Shown in pieces: positions 9,306 to 16,215 of a DNA stretch of 64,000 nucleotides. The notes beneath the pieces were generated by a model. It made no database searches. It was not told the origin of the DNA and was given only the letters and a program-made list of their open reading frames with translations. How positions within the stretch are numbered: the first letter of the stretch is position 1; each line of letters starts with the position of its first letter. Source of the DNA: Microvenator marinus (GTDB taxonomy: Bacteria; Myxococcota_A; Bradymonadia; Bradymonadales; Bradymonadaceae); contig NZ_CP042467.1 in NCBI RefSeq assembly GCF_007993755.1, forward strand, positions 3,372,001 through 3,436,000, given 5' to 3'. Position numbers and translations under genes: made by a program.

Positions 9306-11084
9306 TTATCGGCGCGTGCAGGAGTGGTGGCGCTCAGGACGTGAGCGGAAGGATGAAGAATTGACGTCCGAGCAGTTGGCGACGATCGCGCGCTTGAGCT
9401 CGTTGACCTGCTCCCAGCTAAGCGACATCGAGTCGAATACGATTGGGACGCGGCCGGTGCCATTCTCAACTTCGTCCATCAACTCGGTGTAGAGCGCGTC
9501 TTCGTCACCGAGGACCCAAAGGTTGTTGAAGTTCTCGACGAAGCTCTCGACCAACTCTGGGTATTGTGCGCCCTCGAAGAAGACCACGTTCTCAAAGGTG
9601 TTGTGCTCCGCATTATCCGACAAGTTGTAGCTTCCAGTGGCCACCGTCTCGCCGTCCACGATGAAGTATTTGTGGTGCATCTGAACCGCGTACGAGTAGT
9701 GCCAACGGTAGGAGTAGTACTTGAACTTGACGGGGATGCCAGCCTCGACCATCGAGTAACTGAAGTAGAAACCGCGGTCGAAACACTTGTTCTCTTTAGA
9801 CGTGTTGCCGGCTGCATCAGCGATGCATGAGTCGAGGTTTCGGAGCTGAATCTCGTGAGTCGATTCGGCGATGAACTCCTGGCCGTCCAGAAGAATGCGG
9901 ACATCGAGCTCTGGGTTCTCTTCGACCTTCTTCATCAACGCTATCGAAACTGGGCGTGAGCGAAGGTGGCCCGAAGCGATCCAGATAGACTTCTCAGCGC
10001 CCTCGATCATCTCGACAAGGCGATTAGCCACGGTGTTGGTGCCCGAGAGCGTGGTGAAGGTGTTGCCGTAACGGCTGCTATAGGTCTGCTTGAAGTTCGG
10101 CGAGGTAAAGACTGCGTCTACCGATGGGTCGTCAGGGATCATCGAATCGTCGATGGTGTCTGACTCGAAGAACTCGAGCTCGGTGTTCCACTCAAAATCG
10201 CGTGAGTGACCCCAGAGCGTGTTGAACTCTTGCTGGTAGCGAAGGTTCAGCTCGGCGTTGCCGTACACAAACACGGTGTTCTCGTCGTACTTGGTGCCGG
10301 CCGAGTGTGACCAGTTGCCCGAGCCGGTGAAGAGCACGCCGTTGTCGGTGGTGGACTGGTTGGCCGAGGCAGCGTTGCGTGGGCCGTCGATGATCGCGAA
10401 TTTGTGGTGCATGATCTTATTGACGTAGCGAACGTCTACGCCCGCGTCTTCAAGACGCGAAGACTTCGTGTTCGCAGGGGAGCTCTTCTCCGAGTTCGCC
10501 GTGTCGAAAATCATGCGTACGCTCACACCGCGATCAACCGCGCGCTCAAGGGCTGAGCCGATTCCGGCGTCTGAATACGAGTACATCGCGATGTCCACCG
10601 AGTCTTGAGCCTGGTCGATGAGGTCTGCGACCTTCTTCAGGTGGCTATTCTGGTAGTCTTGAGGTGAAAAGATGACTTCAACTTGAGCTGCTGCTGGCGT
10701 GATGCAGAGGTCGGCGACGAGCGCGCCCAGGCTATCCATGGCGACAGGTCCAACGTACGGCACGTCGTCGATCTCAACGACGCTCGCAAAGACCTTGTCG
10801 TCAGCGGTGCCGGCAACTCCATCCGCTCCGTTTCGTGCGTCGATGATATTGTTCGCGGCGCGCGTATGGACGCCGCGATCCTTGAGCAGGTCTGCGGTGG
10901 TCGCGGTGCTGTTGATGAGCTGCAGAACTTTCTCACTCTGGCAGCTTCCCCAGAAATCATCCGCTTTTCCGTCCGTGAACGCCTGCTCGAACTCACCATC
11001 TGGCGAGGAGTCTTCATCCGTGTTTGCACATGCGGAGAAGGTTAGAGCGGCGAAGAAAACGGCGGTATAGCGGTTGAAGTACAT
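9306..11084 (-). CDS. Secreted phospholipase D-type protein with two HKD motifs and an N-terminal helix-hairpin-helix-like region
   Basis: About 592 aa. The signal peptide ends in FSAC, a lipobox. Residues about 35-115 contain the ARAANNIIDARNG...PYVGPVAMDSL pattern, a helix-hairpin-helix-like module seen in secreted proteins of this lineage. Two PLD catalytic motifs follow: MHHKFAIID with a GSGNWS partner in the first half, and MHHKYFIVD with TGSYNLSDNAEHN in the second, giving both halves of the usual bilobed active site. PLD enzymes cleave phosphodiesters, in phospholipids or nucleic acids. ATG 11084 is chosen over GTG 11090 because GAGG lies 5 nt upstream of the ATG. The inverted repeat at 11101-11115 sits just upstream. 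Confidence 0.8.
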   Translation of the reverse strand: MYFNRYTAVFFAALTFSACANTDEDSSPDGEFEQAFTDGKADDFWGSCQSEKVLQLINSTATTADLLKDRGVHTRAANNIIDARNGADGVAGTADDKVFASVVEIDDVPYVGPVAMDSLGALVADLCITPAAAQVEVIFSPQDYQNSHLKKVADLIDQAQDSVDIAMYSYSDAGIGSALERAVDRGVSVRMIFDTANSEKSSPANTKSSRLEDAGVDVRYVNKIMHHKFAIIDGPRNAASANQSTTDNGVLFTGSGNWSHSAGTKYDENTVFVYGNAELNLRYQQEFNTLWGHSRDFEWNTELEFFESDTIDDSMIPDDPSVDAVFTSPNFKQTYSSRYGNTFTTLSGTNTVANRLVEMIEGAEKSIWIASGHLRSRPVSIALMKKVEENPELDVRILLDGQEFIAESTHEIQLRNLDSCIADAAGNTSKENKCFDRGFYFSYSMVEAGIPVKFKYYSYRWHYSYAVQMHHKYFIVDGETVATGSYNLSDNAEHNTFENVVFFEGAQYPELVESFVENFNNLWVLGDEDALYTELMDEVENGTGRVPIVFDSMSLSWEQVNELKRAIVANCSDVNSSSFRSRPERHHSCTRR

Positions 11085-11100
11085 GGACACCTCGAATCAA

Positions 11101-11115
11101 AATCGTTGAACGATT
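11101..11115. promoter_or_regulatory. Inverted repeat upstream of the PLD-type gene
   Basis: AATCGTT-G-AACGATT is a perfect 7-bp-arm palindrome, centred 24 nt upstream of the ATG at 11084 and just outside its Shine-Dalgarno. Its position is suitable for an operator or a 5'-UTR hairpin. No matching regulator is visible nearby, so its function is inferred only. Confidence 0.4.
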
Positions 11116-11145
11116 CTAGATAATGCACGAGGTGTGCCATGTCGG

Positions 11146-11324
11146 AAGCCCGCATTCTACGTGATCAAGGCGGGCTTTTGCCGGCAGGTGGATCTGTCAT
11201 GGCAACCGAAGTTGCCAGATGAGTACACGCGGGCTCCGTCCGCGTGAGATGGGTGTCGCAAGCCCCCGCTGTACACGGCTCAGAGGGCGGCGTGCAAGCC
11301 AACCTTCAGCCCTGACATTGCACG
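11146..11324 (-). other. Non-coding gap with four consecutive strong hairpins; possible structured RNA
   Basis: The gap between the ThiO-like stop (11344) and the PLD-type start (11084) contains no convincing gene but four inverted repeats. They are AAGCCCGC/GCGGGCTT (11146-11153 with 11170-11177), GGCAAC/GTTGCC (11201-11206 with 11211-11216), CACGCGG/CCGCGTG (11226-11232 with 11240-11246) and CGTGCAA/TTGCACG (11291-11297 with 11318-11324). Read on the minus strand, the second is closed by a cUUCGg tetraloop and extended by TCAT/ATGA. It could be a small RNA, a long 5' leader of the PLD gene, or read-through structures. The first hairpin is followed by TTTT only on the plus strand, where no gene precedes it. 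I recognise no known RNA family. Confidence 0.4.
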
Positions 11325-11343
11325 TCTATCTTCTTTACGCAGT

Positions 11344-12423
11344 TCATCCTACGAGGACAGAGCCCTCGTAGACGGACACCATTCTTTCGGCGGTAGCCGG
11401 CGTGAGCAAAATGCCATTTCGCCCATGCCCCACGGACCAAAAGAGACCAGGCACCGAGCTCGCCCTAACTTGAGGCATATTGTCCAGGGTCATCGGCCGA
11501 AATCCCGTCCAAGTCCCCAGCACCCGCGCCTGATGAATACCCGGCAAAACCTCCCAGGCGCCCACCAAAATGTCCATCAGGCCACCAGCCGTCAGCGCCG
11601 GATCAAACCCTTGCTCCTCCATGGTCGACCCAATCACGAGCTCGCCGTCACTCCGCGGAATCAGGTACGCATCGGGCCCACGCACCACGTGCTTCAATAG
11701 CGGCGGCTCCCCACACTCCACCGCGATCATCTGTCCACGAACAGGCCGAACTCGCGGCCGGTCGTCCTTCGGCAAGCCCTCGATTTCCTTGAGCCACACG
11801 CCCGCACTGACCACCACACTCGGCGCAGAAATAAACCCTTCCTCCAGCTGCACCCCAGAAACGGCCCCGGCTTCAGTCTCGATCGCTAAAACCCTACAGC
11901 CCTCGCGCACCGACCCGCCAGCATTCCGAATCGCCTTGACCAGAGCCTGCACCAAAAGGCGAGGATCCACCTGATGATCACCTCGCACGTACAAACCGCC
12001 AGGAATCCCGGGCGCAAGGCCCGGCTCCAACTCGCGCAGCGCATCACCGTCCATGCGCTGAACCTCGAGCTCAAGCTCACGGTGATAGGTCCAGAGGTGG
12101 TCGATGCGCTCAAGATCGTCACGGTCGACGGCCACAATCAAGGTACCGTGGGTCCGGTAGTCGACCTTCATTTGACTGCGAGCTTCAAGACGCGCCACAA
12201 AATCCGGCCAGAGCCGCATGCTTTCTAGCTCAAACTTGAGGAGCTCCTCTTCGCCGAACTTGAGTTCCGCAGAAGGCGCAAGCATCCCGCCCGCGCGCCC
12301 CGATGTGCCCGCGCCAGCCTCATCACGCTCAAGAACCAAGACCTTGACGCCCTTTTCAGCTAACAACCATGCGGCTCCAAGCCCGGCGACGCCCGCACCG
12401 ATGAAGATAACGTCTGGGGTCAT
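11344..12423 (-). CDS. thiO: FAD-dependent glycine/D-amino-acid oxidase, ThiO-like
   Basis: The protein is 359 aa, the usual ThiO length. The N-terminus is a Rossmann FAD-binding site, VIFIGAGVAGLGAAWLLAEKG, ending in Glu of LERDE. GTSGRAGGMLAPSAE, just after, is the ThiO-type flavin-contact region. The C-terminal GTWTGFRPMT and SVGHGRNGILLTPATAE match the family. ThiO oxidises glycine to iminoacetate for the thiazole of thiamin; relatives oxidise other amino acids. No other thiamin gene is in the window. The start overlaps the stop of the upstream diaminohexanoate-dehydrogenase gene by 4 nt (ATGA), so the two are translated together and the real substrate may be linked to lysine-type amino acids rather than glycine. 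The symbol is therefore provisional. Confidence 0.65.
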   Translation of the reverse strand: MTPDVIFIGAGVAGLGAAWLLAEKGVKVLVLERDEAGAGTSGRAGGMLAPSAELKFGEEELLKFELESMRLWPDFVARLEARSQMKVDYRTHGTLIVAVDRDDLERIDHLWTYHRELELEVQRMDGDALRELEPGLAPGIPGGLYVRGDHQVDPRLLVQALVKAIRNAGGSVREGCRVLAIETEAGAVSGVQLEEGFISAPSVVVSAGVWLKEIEGLPKDDRPRVRPVRGQMIAVECGEPPLLKHVVRGPDAYLIPRSDGELVIGSTMEEQGFDPALTAGGLMDILVGAWEVLPGIHQARVLGTWTGFRPMTLDNMPQVRASSVPGLFWSVGHGRNGILLTPATAERMVSVYEGSVLVG

Positions 12424-13451
12424 GAGAGAAGCTCCTGCAGTTTTTCGCGCACGCCCGCGTGCCGACGCACCAAGTTCAGCGTCATCTGCGCATGACCTCT
12501 GGCAAAACCGTTGCCGATCAAGAGGTCCACGTCCTTACCCACGCCCTCGCTCCCAAGCGCAGCCTTGGAGAAATCGGTGGCCATATTGAAGAAGTAAACC
12601 TTGCCGCGGTCTCGAGTGCTCAGAATCGCGCCCATCTCGCTGTTCGCGATATTGCAGGTGTTGATGACCACATCCACGAGTTCGCCGCCCGTCATGTCCA
12701 GAACCGCGTCCAGAACGTCTGTGGGGCGAGTGGCGTCGCCGGTGCGGAAGGTGTCCATGAGCCCGTATTGATGGAGCGAGAGCATATTATCCGAGCGCAG
12801 ATCAAACCCATAAATGGAGCCGTTCTCGCCGATTACCTCGCGCGCGGCCGCGGCACATAGCATGCCGCTTTTTCCGGCACCAAGAATCAAAACGCTTCGT
12901 GCACCTTGCACAAGGCGCGCAGTCTGCGCTGGCGCGCCACACACATCGAGCGCCGAGAGTGCAAGCCGCTCGGGAAGGTCTGCTGGTAGCGCCACGATCG
13001 GAGAGCTCGGCCAGAGGTACGCGCGCCCCTTGATATCCACCTGGTCGGAATCCAGATGTACCTTCGTGATGCTCTCGATCTCAAGGGGAGTCAGCGTCAA
13101 CGAGACCAAAGTCGCCACGCGATCGCCCACTTTCACGGGGCCGTCGTAATGCGGCCCGATCTCAACCACGGTGCCGAGCAGCATGCCACCCGAGCCCGTC
13201 ACGGGATTTTGCATTTTGCCGCGTTCAGCCACAATTCCCATGATCCGTTCAGCAATTTTGTCCGGATCCGCTCCGACTTCCCCTTTGATTTGATGAAAGC
13301 TCGCCGAATCGATATTCAGCGTGGCCACGTCGATGACGACCTCGTTGTCGTAATGAGGGGCCGAATTATCAAGCCTCTTCGATGCCTGAGGAAGGCCGCC
13401 GGCGGGCTCAATGACGCGGTGAAGTCCAAATAGGTGTCCGTTTTCTCGCAT
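12420..13451 (-). CDS. kdd: Probable L-erythro-3,5-diaminohexanoate dehydrogenase (Kdd)
   Basis: The protein is 343 aa. The sequence shows LHRVIEPAGGLPQA near the start, LNIDSASFHQIK, ERGKMQNPVTGSGGMLLGTV, VGDRVATLVSLTLTPL and a nucleotide-binding VLILGAGKSGMLCA, a pattern I recognise from Kdd of lysine-fermenting bacteria, a relative of zinc alcohol dehydrogenases that lacks their classical zinc site. Kdd oxidises 3,5-diaminohexanoate to 5-amino-3-oxohexanoate with NAD+, a step of lysine catabolism through 3,5-diaminohexanoate. The other genes of that pathway (lysine aminomutases, cleavage enzyme) are not in the window. The ATG at 13451 has GGAG upstream. It is the first gene of an overlapping pair with the ThiO-like oxidase. 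Confidence 0.75.
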   Translation of the reverse strand: MRENGHLFGLHRVIEPAGGLPQASKRLDNSAPHYDNEVVIDVATLNIDSASFHQIKGEVGADPDKIAERIMGIVAERGKMQNPVTGSGGMLLGTVVEIGPHYDGPVKVGDRVATLVSLTLTPLEIESITKVHLDSDQVDIKGRAYLWPSSPIVALPADLPERLALSALDVCGAPAQTARLVQGARSVLILGAGKSGMLCAAAAREVIGENGSIYGFDLRSDNMLSLHQYGLMDTFRTGDATRPTDVLDAVLDMTGGELVDVVINTCNIANSEMGAILSTRDRGKVYFFNMATDFSKAALGSEGVGKDVDLLIGNGFARGHAQMTLNLVRRHAGVREKLQELLS

Positions 13452-13590
13452 ACGATCTCCAAAGCGAAAGTCGCCAAGACCCTATGCACTATTTGAACCA
13501 GCGTCTACTGTTTGAGATCATAAGTTCTGGTAGAATCACTTTACTTCAGCGGGAATCCAACGAGAGAGCCCTCGTGGACAGGAGTTGTAC

Positions 13591-16137
13591 ATGCAGAACG
13601 TCGAAGAAGAAGCTCGCCAAATCCTCGAAGAACTCGGTCAGTCGCAGGACGAGGAGCGTTATCGGATCTTGCGCGACCAGCTTTATGGTCTCGGCCCCTC
13701 AGTTATTGAGATTTTGCGCGGCGAGCTCCATAGCCCGAATTATCGGCGCCGCATGGCGGCCGCAACCAACCTGGGCCGAATGGGGGATACCGAAAGTGTT
13801 CCCGTCATCATTCAACTTCTAAACGATCCGCTCGCCCACGTGCGCGAGATGGCTCTCTTTGCGCTTGGGATCATCGGTGAGCCGAGCGCCGTGGATGCGA
13901 TTGTTCATTCTTTGAGCGACTATGACGCGAACGTGAGGTTTCGTGCGGTCGTCGCGCTCGGAGACCTCGGATATCCACAGCTTGAGGACGTGCTGATCAA
14001 CGCCATGAGCGACGAATCTTACGGCGTGCGTGAACAGGCCCTCTCGCAGCTGCGGCAGGTCGGCACGCCGCGTGCCATGCCTGTGATTTTGCGCGGCCTG
14101 CTCGAGCGAGAATACGAGATGCAGCAAATGGCCGAAGAGGCCGTGGACAGGCTGATTCCGCGCATGAGCCGCGAAAACTACAAGCAGGTGCAAGAAGCAC
14201 TCACGATGCGTGAGCGGCGCCTTATCCTGAACTATCTGGAGTCCAGAAATCTCCAGGAGGTCTATGGCGCACTCTGGCAACGCCTGCAGGTGGTTTCGGC
14301 CAAGTCCGCCGCGCCCCAAAAAGGGCTCGATAAGTACGGCCGCCTCCTGAACGCGCCGCACGAGCGCGACCAGCTCAACCACGCGTGGGGCCGGGACGAC
14401 GTGGTCGAGCTCCTCGTCCAACACTTCATGGAGCCTTCCGCCGAGCGCTCAATTCTACTCGTCGGAGACACCGGCACCGGTAAATCGGCCATCGTCCACG
14501 AGATGGCGCGGCGCCTCATCGAGCTCGGCGAGAAAGGCGACGAAGAAGAGGCCTGGCAAATCCTCGAGACGAACACCTCGGAGCTCATGAGCGGCACGCG
14601 CTACCTCGGGGATTGGGAGACCAAACTCAAGGAGATGGCCGAAGTCGTCATGAAGCACAAACGCGTCATTCTCTACATGACCAACCCGAACGACCTTCTC
14701 GGGGCCGGCGCGCACTCTAAGAGCGATGAGAATTTTGCGGACTTCTTTAAGCCTTATCTTCAGCGCGGCGAGATTCGGATTATTGCTGAGTGCACCGAGG
14801 AGAGCATGAAGAATGGGCTTAGCCGAGAGCCCGGATTCCTACGTCTATTTAAGCAGGTCAAAGTCCACCCGATGAACGATGCCGAAACCCTCGAGGTATT
14901 GGAAAATCGCATCGAAGGTCTCGTGCACGAGAAGAAGACCGTGGAGGCGGAGCCGCATTGCCTCGAGCATATCGTGGATTTCGCGCGCAGTTTCTACACC
15001 CGGAGTGTGGCGCCTGGCCGCGCCTGCGACCTGATGGATGCGTTGGTGGACTTCACCGCGCGACAGCCGCACACCGAGGATAAGCTCGTCTTGAAACGGG
15101 CCGATATTCCCACGTGTTTGAGCGAGGTGACCGGGATTTCGCTCGACCTTTTGGACGACACGATCCCGCTCGATCTCGAGCACACCGAGCAGTGGTTCTC
15201 TCAGCGTTTGATCGACCAAAATCAGGCGATCGATGGCATTGTTAACAGGCTTTCGCTCATCAAAACGGGCCTTACGGCGCCTGAAAAACCCCTCGGGATC
15301 TACTTCCTGGTGGGGCCAACCGGCGTCGGAAAAACCTACTTTACGAAGCTCGTGGCCGAGCGGCTTTTTGGCGACCCAAAACGTATGGTCCGCTTCGATT
15401 TGAGCGAGTATCAGGGCCGCTACGCCGTCGAAAAACTCATCGGCTCCCCGCACGATAAAGACCGCGAAGGCCTTCTGACCGAGGCGGTTCGAAACCAACC
15501 CTATTGCGTGCTTCTCTTTGATGAGTTTGAGAAAGCCGACCCCGAGATCTTCTCACTCTTCCTGCAGATCATGGACGAGGGACGCCTGACGGATGCGCGC
15601 GGCGAGACCACTGATTTCAGGCAGACGCTGATCTTTTTGACCAGTAACCTCGGGGCTTCCAAGTCGAGTGTGGCGCCGCTTGGGTTCTCGAACGAGGCCG
15701 AGGCTGCCTTTGAGGGCAAGATCCAGAAGAAGCTCGAGGAGTTCTTTGCGCCTGAGTTCTTGAACCGCCTCGATGACGTGGTGGTCTTTGAGCCTCTGAC
15801 CCCGCAGGCGATGGATCGCCTGGTGCAGCTAGAGCTCAATAAGGCCTTTGAGCGGCGTGGATTCTTGCGCAGACGCATTCACGTTACCGCCGATCGCAGC
15901 GCCCGGAAGTGGCTCGAGGAGAACGGTTTTAGCTCGCGTTATGGGGCCCGTGAGCTCCATCGCGTCATCGAGAAGGCCGTGCTCACGCCGATTTCCAGGC
16001 TTTTGGTGGAGGAGGCGGACGCCGCGAGGGACCTCAAAGTCACCGTGAGCGCCTCGGATTCCGGGATCGAGGTTAAGGTCAACAAGACCAAAAAGCCCGT
16101 GCCCAAAGACCCAGGTCAGCCCCCAGTAGGCGCGTAG
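13591..16137 (+). CDS. HEAT-repeat ClpB-like double AAA+ ATPase
   Basis: About 848 aa. Residues 20-215 are HEAT-like repeats (RRRMAAATNLGRMGD, VREMALFALGIIGE, VRFRAVVALGDLG) in place of the Clp N-domain. D1 has Walker A GDTGTGKS (292-299) and a YLGDWETKLKEM pore-loop region, but the Walker B position reads LYMTNPND where ClpB has FIDEL, so catalytic Asp-Glu is missing. D2 is intact: GPTGVGKT (575-582), LLFDEFEKA (641-649) and a C-terminal ClpB-D2-small domain. No ClpB middle-domain coiled coil is apparent. It probably unfolds or remodels a protein delivered by the HEAT part. ATG 13591 has AGGAG 6 nt upstream; an in-frame TTG lies at 13585. It is 78 nt upstream of dnaX on the same strand. Confidence 0.8.
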   Translation: MQNVEEEARQILEELGQSQDEERYRILRDQLYGLGPSVIEILRGELHSPNYRRRMAAATNLGRMGDTESVPVIIQLLNDPLAHVREMALFALGIIGEPSAVDAIVHSLSDYDANVRFRAVVALGDLGYPQLEDVLINAMSDESYGVREQALSQLRQVGTPRAMPVILRGLLEREYEMQQMAEEAVDRLIPRMSRENYKQVQEALTMRERRLILNYLESRNLQEVYGALWQRLQVVSAKSAAPQKGLDKYGRLLNAPHERDQLNHAWGRDDVVELLVQHFMEPSAERSILLVGDTGTGKSAIVHEMARRLIELGEKGDEEEAWQILETNTSELMSGTRYLGDWETKLKEMAEVVMKHKRVILYMTNPNDLLGAGAHSKSDENFADFFKPYLQRGEIRIIAECTEESMKNGLSREPGFLRLFKQVKVHPMNDAETLEVLENRIEGLVHEKKTVEAEPHCLEHIVDFARSFYTRSVAPGRACDLMDALVDFTARQPHTEDKLVLKRADIPTCLSEVTGISLDLLDDTIPLDLEHTEQWFSQRLIDQNQAIDGIVNRLSLIKTGLTAPEKPLGIYFLVGPTGVGKTYFTKLVAERLFGDPKRMVRFDLSEYQGRYAVEKLIGSPHDKDREGLLTEAVRNQPYCVLLFDEFEKADPEIFSLFLQIMDEGRLTDARGETTDFRQTLIFLTSNLGASKSSVAPLGFSNEAEAAFEGKIQKKLEEFFAPEFLNRLDDVVVFEPLTPQAMDRLVQLELNKAFERRGFLRRRIHVTADRSARKWLEENGFSSRYGARELHRVIEKAVLTPISRLLVEEADAARDLKVTVSASDSGIEVKVNKTKKPVPKDPGQPPVGA

Positions 16138-16215
16138 TTTCGGCCACAACCAAGGGTGTACATTGCCGGGTTTAGGTGTATCTTTCGCCCCGAAATCTTG
16201 GATCCTGGGACTCTT

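Noticed and set aside
11146-11179. An intrinsic terminator on the plus strand (AAGCCCGC/GCGGGCTT then TTTT)
   Set aside because: The stem is only 8 bp with a 16-nt loop and there is no plus-strand gene before it; kept only as part of the structured region.
11085-12430. A thiamin-pyrophosphate riboswitch for the ThiO-like gene
   Set aside because: The conserved CUGAGA and GGGU-type core was not seen upstream of the kdd/thiO pair or in the gap.
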